Shown one piece after another: positions 23,764 through 35,881 of a DNA stretch of 64,000 nucleotides. Made by a program: the position numbers and the translations under genes. Under the pieces are notes generated by a model, which made no database searches, had not been told where the DNA came from, and was given only the letters and a program-made list of their open reading frames with translations. Source of the stretch: Absidia repens (lineage: Eukaryota > Mucoromycota > Mucoromycetes > Mucorales > Cunninghamellaceae); the NCBI GenBank assembly GCA_002105175.1, contig MCGE01000001.1, positions 2,914,001-2,978,000 of the forward strand. Reading direction: 5' to 3'. Within the stretch, counting starts at the first letter, position 1; each line of letters starts with the position of its first letter.

Positions 23764-26680
23764 ATGTTGGTGAACAATAGTTCTCGCATAAGTCGATCAT
23801 CAATAGGTGCTGGCACTTTTGAACCTCTCGCTTCCAAATCAACTACAGTTAAAAAACGACCCCATCATAGATCATGTCAATCTACTTGTGAACAGTCTTC
23901 ATCACCGCCAAATGTGACGAATAAAGGCAATCAACATGGACTGAAGCTTGGTCAACGGGTTACTGTTTCGAGCCTTTGTGCTGTTGGGACTATTCGATTT
24001 ATTGGTGGTATATCTTTCAAACCTGGTCAGTGGGTTGGTATTGAGCTTGACATCATTGGTGCTGGAAAAAACGATGGATCTATCAAAGGGTAAGCTACAC
24101 AATATAGGTTCATGCCTTTATTTTGATTTTGACACACAAATAGTTACACAAACCAAAACATAAAAAAAAAACTCACAGACTCTTTTTCCCTTCTTTATTG
24201 TTTTTTTTTTCTTTCACTCGTCATTCTAAGTGTGCGCTACTTTGATTGCCCTATGGAAACAGGTCTTTTTATTCTGGCAAGCAAGGTGGCCCCGCTTACG
24301 GAATCAAACTCATGCTCTTCTTCATCGGCAGCTCAATCTGCTGTGGTAGTACCCAAAAAAAGTCTGACTAGCACTCGCTCTACAACCTCCACAAGTCAAC
24401 ATCGTGGAACAAAGACCCCCTCATTGAACGAAACAAGCATAAATCGTAGACCTCGCCAACGGTGTGGATCTCATGATCAGCAATCAACCCCTTTGACATC
24501 CTCTCCTTCCTTAAAAAAAAAGGCACTATCTACTTCTTCCTCAACGAAAACACCACGTACCCAGCCTACTGTCACATCAACGTTATCGACTCGAAAACCG
24601 ACTGCTACAAAATCTACAATAACTTCAACAAAGCTTACTTCATCACAACGAAAATCAACCACACCTGTCTTATCATCCTCTCACAATAGTCATCGCCAGC
24701 ATCAGCAACAACCTCAAGTCAGCAAAAGTACTCGAAGGACAGTAACGCCTACCACAACCAAGAAAAGAAATTCTACCTCCACCACTGCCCCTATCAAACC
24801 AGGTGGACCTGAAACACTTCGCAAAAGCAAAAGCACCAGTACACGCCAAGTTGTGACCAAGGAAGAACTGAACAAAATGCACGTATTGTTGGAGCAAAGT
24901 CGGCAAGAAAAGCAACGTCTCTCGGAAGAAATGAATGGAAAGGAAGCGGTATGGGAACGACTGGTCACTGCTAAGGAAAGCTATGCACTTAAGGTCCAGG
25001 ATATGCAGGTGGAAATCACTCGATTACAAGACGCATTGCACATCTCGCAACAACAAACAACTGCCCTTGAATCACAACTACACAGCAAACTCTCCACTAC
25101 TAGATCCAGCTCACCGGCAACTCAATCCGTAGAGGGTGGCAGCATGATGATCATGGACCAGCAAAACATTCGGCGCATTGAAAAATTGGATCGACTGGTC
25201 CGTGAATGGCAACAGGACGCTCAAGAATCCCATCAACAAATGCAACAACAGCAACGGGCGCATGCGGCACAAGTGGATCAGCTCCGCCGTGACCTTGCTG
25301 AACGTGACCAGGCAACAGCAACGATGGAGCGTGAATGCGAATCAGCCAAACAAGCCAATGTAGACACGATCCGACACTATGAATCGACAATGGCTCAATG
25401 GACATCTGATCATAATCGGGCACTGAAATCCAAGGATGATGATATTTACCGGCTGGAACAAGTCATCGAAGAATTAAAATCCTGTCACTTTTTGTTGCCA
25501 CCATCCCCCAACAATGAAGAAGAAGATGACGAGGCAGTGACTGGCATAACGGATTTGAACAAGATCACAGCAGCAGCAGCAGCAGCGACATCAGCAGTTG
25601 ACGGTAGCAAAATGTACTCATCTCGACGACGTTTGGAACAACAACTGGAAATCACGACACTGGCATTGGATGACCTACAACAGCAACACCGGGCGACAAC
25701 TATGGAGAATGACCAATTGCGAGAAAAACTCTCTCTTGTGCATGCAGCATCGAGTGCCGCGGATGGCCAATTCCGACAACTTCAAAAGGAACTGGAGGTG
25801 GAAATCAACGACAAACGCTTGGTGATGGAAGAACGTGATGCGGGGATTCAACACCAATTACGTATGGAAGACGAGTACAAGGATTTAGCAATGACCAATA
25901 CACGCCTGGAGCATCAACTGAATCAACTGACCGAACGATTGGAACAATTGCAAGCTCAGCTGACATCTACACAACATGCACACGATGCCATGGAGAAGGA
26001 ATGTGGCCGGTTAATGGACGACATTGTGGATTTGGAAGAACAACTGGTGAAGGATGCTGATTCAGACGGCTCGATTGAAGTGACACGACTCAAGCAGCAA
26101 CTACGACGACTTCAACAACAACTCGACAGTACAGAAGCGGCCCATCGTACCAAACTCAGCCAGCTGCACACTGACATGGCTCAACTGGAATCGTTGGTAG
26201 AAAAAAAGGAATTTAAGATTTTGGAATTGAAAGAATTGTATCACGCCGAGCAACGACGACGGAAACAGCCATCATCATTACAACAAAAGAAAAAGCGACG
26301 ACAAAGCAATAGCAGTACTACCACCTGCTCAGGAATTATCATGCCACTCTCGCCTATATCTGACACAGCTTCGTCCGTTACTAGTGACACCTTCTCAACT
26401 CGCTTGGATTCAACTGATACTCTTTATTGTGAAATATGTGAAATTCATGGACATGATGTAATCGGGTGCACCGCTCTGTTGACTGATTCTTCTCGAAATC
26501 CGCAAGACTTTTCCAAGGACATAGGATCTATGGTAAGATGCGGACACTTGTATTGAAATGCATTCTATAACAAAAATGATTCACCTCTCCTCTTTTTTAT
26601 ACGCGTAGTACTGTGTGAACTGTGATATCTTCAATGCTCATGCTACGACCGATTGTCCAAATCAAGACGAATCATTTTAG
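23764..26680 (+). CDS. CLIP-170/Bik1-like microtubule plus-end protein (CAP-Gly, coiled coil, zinc knuckles)
   Basis: Three exons (23764-24089, 24231-26532, 26609-26680) sum to 2700 bases, 899 aa. Residues about 60-130 form a CAP-Gly domain split by the first intron (LKLGQRVTV, GTIRFIGGISFKPGQWVGIELD, then GSIKG / VRYFD). A basic Ser/Thr/Pro-rich region (about 140-310) typical of tubulin-binding linkers follows. A long Gln-rich coiled coil (about 330-800) comes next. At the end are two CLIP-170-type zinc knuckles, YCEICEIHGHDVIGC and YCVNCDIFNAHATTDC, and a C-terminal acidic-aromatic tail DESF. The second knuckle is on the small last exon. Members track growing microtubule ends and link them to dynein and cortical factors. 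Having both knuckles and the terminal aromatic residue favours CLIP-170 over dynactin p150. An AATAAA-like signal lies near 26867. Confidence 0.92.
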
Positions 26681-27392
26681 CTTAGTATCGGTTTATCCCC
26701 CCGTTCCTCCCCCTCTGTTTTTTTTTTCTTTTTTTTTTTGTAGTATTTCCTTTATTCCTAACATTAGTTTCAAACCACCACCGCCTCTGCCGCTTCTATT
26801 TTGATTATATTTAATTACCTATACCATATACTTTATACTTTTTTATTGTTATTGCTATATTTATGAAATAAACCTTGTATATTTGCATTTCTACTTCTTC
26901 AATGACTATGTATGTCTGTTTTATCTTTGTTTTATAAACAAAAAATTGTCCCATCTGTTCATTAACTTAATAAATAGGTAAATACATATCGATATAAATG
27001 ACGAATTGGAATAAAACAGTACTGGCTATAAATATATGTATATATAACAATGTATCTTTTTTCTTTACGAATGTATGCATGCAATAAAATATTGTCACTA
27101 TCATGGGGCATCGTGTTTTATTTGGATTTTTTCACTGCTATTTTGCAACCAAAAAAAAAAAAAAAAAACTCCTTTTTCACTGATGCACACATATACACAA
27201 AATGCGTACTACGAAACAAAAGTCAAAGGATAGATGCAAGATAAAGAATATTTTATTATAAATAATTCAATGAATAAATATGCTAATATGTACAGAAGTG
27301 GAGGAAAGGCATGGATAGAGTAAAGGAGGTAAGTAGGGAGGGAGGGTGGGAGAGGGGAAGGACGGGGACCTAACACTCTACAGTGAGTGGTT
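26681..27392. other. Intergenic between convergent genes
   Basis: It holds the 3' flanks of the CLIP-170-like gene (AAATAAAC near 26867) and of the minus-strand gene that follows. An A run lies at about 27150-27168. No further gene seen. Confidence 0.55.
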
Positions 27393-28297
27393 CTAGTCAA
27401 TGTCCATCGAATCTGCATTTCCGAATGAAAAGGTCTAAATCCGAAAACAAGGCAAAAATAAATCAGTAAATGATGATCCCACGTAAATGATTGATGTTGT
27501 TATCTTACCTGTTGTGCTTGATCCAATGATCTATATTTCAAGTGGGTCTCCAAGTTTGACCTACTGCTACTAAATGAGGGGAGGATATCACACAGTCATT
27601 ATGATGCATCATCTTTGTAAAAGCCGGTTTTTCTTTTTTCAAGTTGTTGCAACTTACCATGTGGTTGATTTCGGTGATCGTAGTACAAATTCCGGAATAC
27701 AATGTTTTGTTCCACCATGTTGTCGTTCCATAGGCAATAATACCCCATTCACCATTGTTGCTGTCAGTGGCCGATGATGGCGCTCCAATAATGTATAAAT
27801 ATCGATTGGGTATTGTCCATCCGTTGTGTCAGAGTCCTCCATAGCGCCGTCCTCATCATCGTTTAGGTATTTTTCCATATCATCAATACGTTCAGAGGAA
27901 TAAGATGAGCCCATGTCATCGACCATCATCTCATCCACAGAATCTATAAAAAAAAAAAAAAAAAAGAAGGAAACCAGGGCAAAAAGTAAAAAGTGTGAGC
28001 GGGTGAGAAACGATAATGAAACACAATATATTCAATAGAAACAGTCGTCCATATCTTACTTTTTATCACAGTGTCATTGGTCTTTGAGTTTCCAGGTAGT
28101 GTTGCCAGCGGTAAAGACTGTTGCTGCTGTTGCATTGCTGACTGAAAAGGTATCGACAAGATCGGCTGTGCCAAAGACACGGTAGAAGCCGAATGTTTTT
28201 GTTTTGTTCGTTTTATCCATTGCGGTTCAGAATCGAGTCCTAAGGATCTCTTTTTGATATTGGATCGAGGATAGTCATAAGGGAAACTGGTGAGCAT
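27393..28297 (-). CDS. Acidic protein of unknown function
   Basis: Four exons (28297-28060, 27943-27658, 27569-27509, 27434-27393) join in frame to 627 bases, 208 aa. I do not recognise the family. The N-terminus starts MLTSFPYDYPRSNIKKRSLG and has a basic KRTKQK patch and a short polyQ. The middle is strongly acidic (SVDEMMVDDMGSS, YLNDDEDGAMEDSD). A more ordered-looking block YPIDIYTLLERHHRPLT is followed by FVLRSPKS. The C-terminus is Asp-rich (ADSMDID). Low complexity and charge suggest a nuclear or regulatory protein, but this is only a guess. Support for a real gene is the consistent phases at all three introns, each with GTAAG donors. Confidence 0.6.
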
Positions 28298-28504
28298 TGT
28301 TCAATATATGTTTATAAAAAAAAAAAGGAGTGTTTGTTCGAACAAGAAAAAAGAAAAGAATGGAAACCAAAAGAAATGGGCGTGACTTGAATTTTGCGTA
28401 CATTAAGCGGGGTTTGGTTTACTTCAAAATGCGTATAGCCAGAAGTAAAGCCAGTCAGGCAGTGGATTTCTGGAACCTTCATTTGTTCAGCGAAATATTT
28501 CGAA
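28298..28504. other. Spacer upstream of the unknown acidic protein
   Basis: It contains an A run and probable promoter sequence for the minus-strand gene, then abuts the repeat copy that begins at 28505. No gene seen. Confidence 0.4.
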
Positions 28505-29500
28505 TCCCGCCCACATGATTTTTATTTTCACTTATTTTTTTATTTTCTCTCTCTTTTCTCTTTCTTTCATTTTTTTTTTTTCCTCGCCATTCAACTTTTA
28601 TGGGATTATGTTGGACTTGGATTAGTATCAGGACTGGTTTAGAAGGGGATTTAACTCAGGGATTACAAAATGCATGGGGAGACCCTTTCATTTTGATCTA
28701 GGATTCAAGACCACCATTAGTTAGCTATTTGATGCCTCCATTAGCTTAGTTTAGTATTAGTTTGCCCATAGTCTGTACCTGCATCCGAATAAAACATGTT
28801 TTTTTTTTTTATTTACTTCAATGAAAAATGGCCCATTAGCCTCATTCATGTCTTGAACGAGAGATCCTTTGTTTTTGTTTTGCTTTTTACCATCGCGCCA
28901 TTTCATCAATGTTGAACGTTGTTATAGTCCACTTCAATAAAAAATATCTTTTAAACGTTCTCATGACTTGTGCTATACGCTATATTAGATATAGTCTTAA
29001 AATTTACCCCTTGGAATGGTGTTTCCCATTCATTCAATCTCACATTAATTCCTTCATGCTCCACACCCATAATTCCTGCCAATTAAAACCTTTGCAACAT
29101 TGAACCTTCTTGTCTTTAGATTTAGTACCTACTAATTAATATACTTCAATAAATATGCCTTTTTATCAGCCATTTCTTTGACACGTCATATAGTCCGCTA
29201 TTTCACTTGTATTTTGCGCACCTTGCCAAATATTTGTTTTCTAGTTCATTCACTATGTCTATTTTTCTCCTCAATTATCCAGGGACTGATAAGTGGTCTT
29301 ATACCACTCACTGTGAAAGATGGCCATATTCATGGTCGATCAATTATATAAATGAAGCCAGGTCGACCTGTGTGAGTATCCGGTTATATAGAAATTTTTT
29401 ACACGGCTTTTTAGCTTCCTCATGACTACTTGGCCCATCCCAGAGGTTCAGTGAGCGATTGATAGTTTTAGGTCACTTAATATGTAAAGCGTTCCTATTT
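28505..29500 (+). repeat. Dispersed repeat family, copy 4 (long, sense on plus)
   Basis: Plus-strand copy. It opens with ATCCCGCCCACATG (28504-28516), then a pyrimidine tract (28530-28590) and the core (28600-28730) with the family's ACTGGTTTAGAAGGGGAT and GGGAGACCCTTTCATTTTG segments. GAATAAAA lies at 28788-28794, followed by modules starting ACTTCAAT(A/G)AAAAA (28817, 28931 and further). The distal part 29300-29400 is homologous to about 33920-33990 on the opposite strand, so a full element may approach 1 kb. Confidence 0.7.
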
Positions 29501-30909
29501 CCACTCCACCATTCATATCGGTCAACCTAAACTTTGCGAGCAGCGTAATTCCACTGAACTGGAAATATGGTATTTATTTAGTTCGTTATTATTACTACTA
29601 TAATTATTATTGCCATGATCTTCGGATCCTCTGGCACATGTTAAAACTAGGAACGATTATTATTGTTATTATTATTGCATGTGGTATAATAAAAAATGAA
29701 GGCCAAACTGAATATCCGCAAGGTGTCACCTATAGGATGCAGAATGACGGAGAGGGTATTCAATTTTAACAAAATCAACCTCCCCCCATTGATACCAAGT
29801 CGATAATATTTCTTAGAAGTATAAGAATGTTTTTGAAAAGGCGATTAAAGTAGTGCCGTGGCCTCGGAATCAATTATCTGTAACGATGATTGGATAATGG
29901 GATGTGGGGTTGGGGTAGGACCTGCTTATTTGGACCACACCAAATGGAGAATCATGGTGTTCATACTATTGGAAATAGATGGTGAGTGAATGGTGTTAAA
30001 ACAGAAAAAAGAAGAGTGAGAAATTCAGAAGTAGTCTTTTTTTTCTTTTGATATCATAAAAGGATTCAAGGAACTGGTTCAGATGAAATCAGCAAAATCT
30101 CGCCAAGCCCAGAAGTGACCGAGATGCTGGATGAGAATGAAGATAGGTAACAAAAAAAAAAAAAAAAAAAGGAAAGGTATTTGGACATCCTCAGGCGCTT
30201 CGTCTTTTCTATATGGAATATCAAACAATGAGGCATTGACTGAAACAAGACCGGGGTACAAGCTACGCAAAACAATCGAGATATTCGAAAATCAAGACAA
30301 GCACCCCAAAACAACAGCACAGCCTCGGTGATATGACCATAATTAATTTGTATAGTCACACACATCCCCCCATCCACGTTTTTTACAATAGAATTTAGAC
30401 TGGTCTTGTTACCATGATTGTCATTTTTGTAATAAAAATAATCGTCTTTATTCTTATTTGTCATCCAATGTCATTGGTTCTTCTTCTTTTTCCCAGAACT
30501 CAGTGAGTCGATTTCCAAATATGGGACGACCCTAGAGTCCCTACTTTTTTCTTCATCTATCTTGTTTTTATTTTTAGGACTTCGTTGTCGTGAGAAATTC
30601 ATAATGATTGGATCAATGAATGAGAGGCGGTTCCTTTTTCCCGGTTATCACCTAAATGGTCTAAGAGTCATTAGTACATTCCAACAAAAAAAAAAAAAAT
30701 CATCATCATGATAGAGGTCATAATTATTAAAAAAAAAAAAAAAAAATAGTGGTCATAATGATTGAATTTTATTTCATTATAAAACAGCTAATAAAGAAAA
30801 ACAACGTCAATATATACAAAAAATAGATACGATAACTATACAGGGAGAGAAGGGGTATAACACATAAAAAAAGAGATATCCTACAACTATTGCTAAGGCT
30901 ATAAAAATA
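29501..30909. other. Intergenic / unresolved segment
   Basis: No gene model could be completed. Two stretches look locally protein-like. Minus strand 30532-30458 reads GRPIFGNRLTEFWEKEEE and ends at a TAA after an ATG-LDDK tail. Plus strand about 30080-30146 reads as an acidic exon ending in GTAAC. Neither could be joined by good splice sites. A runs are at 30150-30170, 30683-30698 and 30729-30746. Confidence 0.35.
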
Positions 30910-32243
30910 CTAAACATCATTGATACGCTTAATCGTACTGCAGTCAAGCAAATGAGTGCCACGGTATTTGATCAAATATTCACCAGTATCTTGACGCAAA
31001 GTACAAGTCTTGTTCACAGGGCAGCCCTGTTATCACGAGAGAAAAAAAAAAGTAAGAGGATGAGAAGATTTGAAGAAGAATAACAGAAAGAAGAAGCTCA
31101 TACCTGTTGGCTATTAGCACACTTGTAATAAATGCTCTTATTCCCAGTTTTTCGATGCACCGTATTGCCATTATTTCGCCACAAGTAGTCATCATTGTAT
31201 GGGAATTCTTTGGTTTCAATGATCGTGGTGATTGCTTGCATTTCCCTACGCCTACGCTTCAAGCCAGTTACTGTGGTGGTAGCTGTTTTGGGGGATACTT
31301 TTTCAACAGGCGGCGAGACAGGTGTCTGAGGAGGAGGAGAAGGGGGGCTGATTATTGCAGAGGGAGGCTGAGGACGACGATGTTGATGATGATGTTCCAT
31401 AGTCATGCGTTTATGGTTCATGTCAGATGATGAGACTTCAGATAAACTATGATTTCTATCATAAAATAGGAGAAAATCAGGACCTTCTTTCTCTATTGTC
31501 ACACACACACACGCAGTATACTACACTAAACTTGTTTTCTACTTATTGTCTTACCGTTTTGGACTTGGAGGAAGAGCTTGCTTGTTGAAGGTAGCATCAA
31601 AGCGAGAGGATTCTGAACCAAGATTGGGGGAGAATGAAGCAGCTGATAATGAGGGAGAAAGTGTAGATGATGAGGATGATGCAGAGGAGGAGGAGGAGGT
31701 AGAAGAGGAAGTCAAAGGTGGTAAAATTATGGCAGATGATCGCCATCCGATAGATGAATTGGCTCGTTGTCGCTGCTGTTGCTGCTGTTGTTGTTGTTGT
31801 TGTTGAAGGGAACAATCAGAAGATGGTGAAAGAGAAGGTTGGAGGGTGGAAGGAGGAGGAGAAATGGGAGGTAAATTCCAAGGTTGATATTGGTACGAAT
31901 TTTGAGAAGATCGGTCACGTTGAGAAATAGTGTTGGTATTAGCGTCCTTATTGTCGTCGTCTTTTTGTTGTTGTTGTTGTTGAAGCACATAATCTATTTC
32001 CTTCTGTTTCAATTTGGCTTCCTCAGCACGTCGGCGGTCTTCTTCTACCTTGCTAGATAAAATTAGTTCAAGCAATTCAGGTTGGGCGGCGTACTGTCGA
32101 ACCACATTTTCCAGGGTGAAAGTCGAGGACGAAGTATCGTGATGTTGTAAAGGTGAGGATGATTTCAATGATCGTGTTTGTGGCACCATTGATGTATTCG
32201 AATCGATAAAACAATGGGAGTTATGAGAATTTCGAGTTAACAT
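30910..32243 (-). CDS. WRKY/GCM1-like zinc-finger protein, putative transcription factor
   Basis: Three exons (32243-31555, 31455-31104, 31026-30910) sum to 1158 bases, 385 aa. The first about 290 residues are low complexity: polyQ, polySer, Pro-rich, with a short charged helix (KVEEDRRRAEEAKLKQKE). A basic KRRRRE patch precedes the C-terminal domain. That domain has FPYNDDYLWRNNGNTV, then SIYYKCANSQQGC, PVNKTC, and YRGTHLLDC. This matches the WRKY-GCM1 fold: a WRxxG strand, Y-Y-x-C, C-P-V-x-K, and Y-x-G-x-H with spacing C-x6-C-x22-H-x3-C. WRKY-GCM1 domains bind DNA; the plant WRKYGQK heptad is replaced by WRNNGNT. The last intron cuts the zinc finger just before its second Cys. Family assignment rests on this motif pattern only. 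It might be a FLYWCH/GCM-related rather than a true WRKY domain. Confidence 0.72.
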
Positions 32244-33699
32244 GAAGAGAATTGAGTAATGAAAGTGGAAAAGAAAGGTAGAAAAGAGAAAAAGAAAAGG
32301 GGGAGGGCGAGTTCTTTATTGACACCCGTCGGGGTTGTAAAAATAAATCCCATCAAACCTTTTTTTTTTTTGGTTGGGTTACTATTAAATCCTCGGAATA
32401 ACATTGTAGTCGTTGCTGACCAAGACAAGGCTACAACAATCCCAGAATTAGTCAAGAAAAGGCAAAAGTCATAACAACTATATTATTTTGAAGAAAGTCA
32501 GAGAACAAAACTGTTACAGGTGATTAAAGAAAATATTAAAAATATAAAAAATATACTGTATAAAAAGCTTCTTTTTCCCAGTTCCCACCAAAGTAAAAAA
32601 AAAGTAGGGACAAAAGGGTTCTTCTTTAAACGCCGCTGGGGCTGACACCTTCCCACTTTTAGGGCTTCAAGCGATAATGTGAACGCCCCCCGAAAAAAAG
32701 TTCTCCGCTCAAGCCTCACTTCGTTTTATACTGCATGCAGAGAACATGGAAGCTCACTTTAAAAGAGAACCAGCTAAGAGAATGTGTAGATTGGGGCTAC
32801 GCATTTTTCACTCATAACATTGTAAGAGCTCACAAATTAATTGTTGTAACTAGAGCAAAATATTCTTCCCAGATACAGCGAACAAAATAAATTTAGGGAC
32901 CAGAGGGTAAATGCGGCATTTTAAATGATTATGGGGTGAGGGGAAACGTTTGGTTTCCCAAACTTTCCCAATGGGAAGAGTGAGTCACGCTGTCTGGAAT
33001 GTGTTTTGTGTACACTGGGACGGTGTAACCATCATATGATGATGAAAGCATCGTTTATATACGATAATTGATGATGAAGCTCTTTCGAGTAACCCGGTCA
33101 TCTCCGTAGGGTCTCTAGGGTATTATTTTTCTCAAGTAATTAGGAATTATTCTTTGACAAATTTGGTTGTCAAAAAAAAAAAAAAACTATTCTCGACAAA
33201 TATTTCCTTTTTTCAACTTCACGGTAAAAAAGAATCAAGTTTTTAAGTAAATATTTCTCATCAATATAAACCAGAATTTTATAAATCCATCTTGATGTTA
33301 AAATCATCAATATATTGTACCAAGCCATTATATGTCTCCTTTATCCGCGGAATTACACGTATTCTAGTTTTAGTGGGTTTCATAACTCCACATGTCACAC
33401 ACGAAATCATCCTCAACATAACAATAGATACCCCTCACCCCCGCACTCCCCACGCTTTTTTGGTTTTTGTAGAATGTCCAGATCTAGACCTAAATATAAA
33501 CTCCGTTGAAAGCCAACTCTTTCAATTGACTGTAAAACAGGCAAATCATAGTGATGACGACAACGCAGTTTCAAAAAAAAAAATACGAGTTGCGACTCGG
33601 CAAAGGAAATATACTCTTGTAAAGTCATCGCCAAAGAAGGAAAAATAGTCTTAATAATTGAACTCCTAACTTTTTTCTTCCCACTATTCCCGTGCGGAA
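32244..33699. other. Intergenic upstream of the WRKY-like gene
   Basis: No supported gene. The sequence holds a likely promoter with T/C-rich runs and TTTAAACGCCGC at 32625-32636. A similar AAACGCCGC string lies near 2927-2936, upstream of the carotenoid-oxygenase-like gene. A plus-strand open frame at 33292-33648 has no recognisable domain and is not called. Confidence 0.45.
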
Positions 33700-34634
33700 T
33701 ATTAAAAAAAAGTATTAGGGAAGACCTATGATTAGAGCATTGTCACAAACAAAACCTGAAAAGCATAGCAGAAGTTGCGCTGGTAGCATAGTCCAGGTTG
33801 ATATTATGAATGATAGAGCGGAAATAGCGACAGGTTTCACATCAAGTGGGATAACTCTGTCAACCAGTCTCCAGGTCTCTGAAATTGGGGCAAGTAGTCA
33901 TAGCTAAATTAGAAGTCATTGTAAAATGATCTATATCGGATGATATACTCACAGCTTCGACCTAGCTTCATTTGTATAGTTGAGCGAACAGAAATGTAGT
34001 CGACTTTAATAGCAAGCGATCTAAGTCTGTCGATCAGTCTCTAGATTTTGACGCAAGGGAAGATCATCATAGATGAACTTGGAAGCAAATATTTGGAATG
34101 GTTCGCACAAAACAGCTACAATAGCAGCATTGTTCAGTAGTAAAGGGTCAGAGGTTTGTTAATAAAAAGGACATATTTTATTTAATCATATTGATAGATA
34201 TAAAACTAAAGTACACGGGTTCATTATAACAAAGGATTTAGGAGAAGTATCTATTGGAGGAAGCATGAGGGATACTAATGTAAGGTTTGAAGACAATTAA
34301 TAACACCATTGTATAGAAATAATTGTATAACGGGAACTGATATACTGTACAAGACATGTGAGAAATTTATGGAACAATTTTCATTGAAGCAAATAAACAG
34401 ATACATATTTTATTGAGATGTAGATATGAATTATGGACAAACTAACATTAAACTAAGCAAATGAAGGTCCCCAAGAGCCAGCTAATGGTTGTTCTAAATC
34501 CTGAATCCAAAATGAAAGGGTTTCCCCATGCATCTTGTAATCCCTGAGCTGGAAACCCTTCTAAACTAGTCCTGATACAATTCTAGGTCCAAAATAATCC
34601 CATAGAAGTTGAATGGTGAAGAAAAGAAAAAAAA

Positions 34635-34668
<34 letters not shown>

Positions 34669-34716
34669 CGTGGGGTGAAAAAATGGGGAGTAAACAAAAA
34701 TTTTCACGTGGGCGGG
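33700..34716 (-). repeat. Dispersed repeat family, copy 5 (long)
   Basis: Minus-strand copy opening with ATCCCGCCCACGTG (34704-34718 complement). It has a (GA)n microsatellite and A run (34628-34669) in the pyrimidine-tract position. The core at 34515-34565 has the best hairpin of the family: arms AAGGGTTTCC and GGAAACCCTT, 10 bp perfect, with a loop of about 25 bases. AATAAA (sense on minus) lies near 34408-34414. The tail continues to about 33700 with homology to the distal part of copy 4. Confidence 0.7.
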
Positions 34717-35471
34717 ATTTGAACGTTTATCTTTGTCAATCTCTTTAGCTTTTTTTTTTATTTTTTGGTGCATACAAAATAAGGACTCCTTATTTTTTCT
34801 GTTTCCTTTTTTTACACCATTAAACACCTTTCACATATTGGCTCATTTACTGTGAGAAGTAGACACCAAGGCTCGACATTGGCAGCATGGTTGCTCTCTT
34901 CTCGTGACCTCGACGACAAATGGAATTGGCACTGATTAATTTGCCCATTCATTGTAGGATAGTTTGCCACTCGTTGTAGGTTAGCTTTATTCTCTTTAAT
35001 TGGACTGTCTTATATTACGCTATGTTTATTCTACTTCAATGTAACTAAGCTTGAACACGCCTCAATTTTTAGACAGGGGGCATAGTATTATCATTGGCTA
35101 GTTTGTGTAGTTTAGTTGTCACGACTATAGTTTGCGTCTGAATAAAATATATACTGTATATTTAGTTTTATATCGTCTCTCATCCGTTTATCTCTTGTTG
35201 AATAATTAAACCCACTTATACAATGCTTGGACAAGAAAATAATAACAATAGTTGTGTCTGCGCAAAAAACAGGTAATATATGAATCAACTTCCACCAAAC
35301 GTCGTGCTCTAGTACCATCTATCGTATGTTCACTGGTTTTTAAATGGCCGTAATAGATGCATGAAAAATCTTCAACGGAGGAAAACAAAAAATAATCAGC
35401 GATGAATGTATAAATATATGATGATTGAAGCGCACTGGAAGGTATCAAGTCTACCCAGATAACATTCGTCT

Positions 35472-35504
<33 letters not shown>

Positions 35505-35881
35505 CACCGAATTCAAGTGACTAAAACGCTCCCTTTTTATAAATACCAAATAGTGCTCCAACCACGAACATTAACTTTGTTCCAGTTCATGCTTACTATC
35601 ATATTACGTGATTCAAAGTCTTATTATTATGCAAAAAAAAAAAAAAAAAAAAAAGCTTCGCGCGCGATCCAACCTACGAAAAATAAAGTCGACCCGGCAT
35701 AAACACTGTCTTGGCACTCATTTATAAGATAGTTTTAAAATAGAGCAATAAATAAATTTGTTTATTAAATGAAATATAATGAGTAAAAGCGCATGTACAA
35801 TAAATAGGTGTGAAGAGGGGGTATAGACAATTAAATAAATATGATATAAAATAATGTATAGTGAAGTAGAATAAATAATAA
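34717..35881. other. Intergenic, 3' flank of the ammonium transporter
   Basis: No gene recognised. Adjacent T and A runs at 35471-35504 form an inverted homopolymer pair, and an A run lies at 35633-35654. The last 150 bases are the probable 3' UTR of the minus-strand transporter. Confidence 0.5.

Noticed and set aside
28505..29500. Repeat family as LTRs of a retrotransposon
   Set aside because: No TG...CA ends, paired copies in direct orientation around gag/pol-like sequence, or target duplications could be seen; left as an unclassified repeat.
31546..31806. Plus-strand open frame opposite the WRKY-like gene's first exon
   Set aside because: Antisense shadow of Ser/Gln codon repeats, ending in a poly-Cys string created by the CAG/CAA tract.
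33292..33648. 118-codon plus-strand open frame
   Set aside because: No recognisable domain, atypical composition, no supporting splice or context, and it lies in a repeat-flanked AT-rich region.
35471..35504. Adjacent T and A runs as a terminator hairpin
   Set aside because: A eukaryotic homopolymer pair; no transcript is known to end there.
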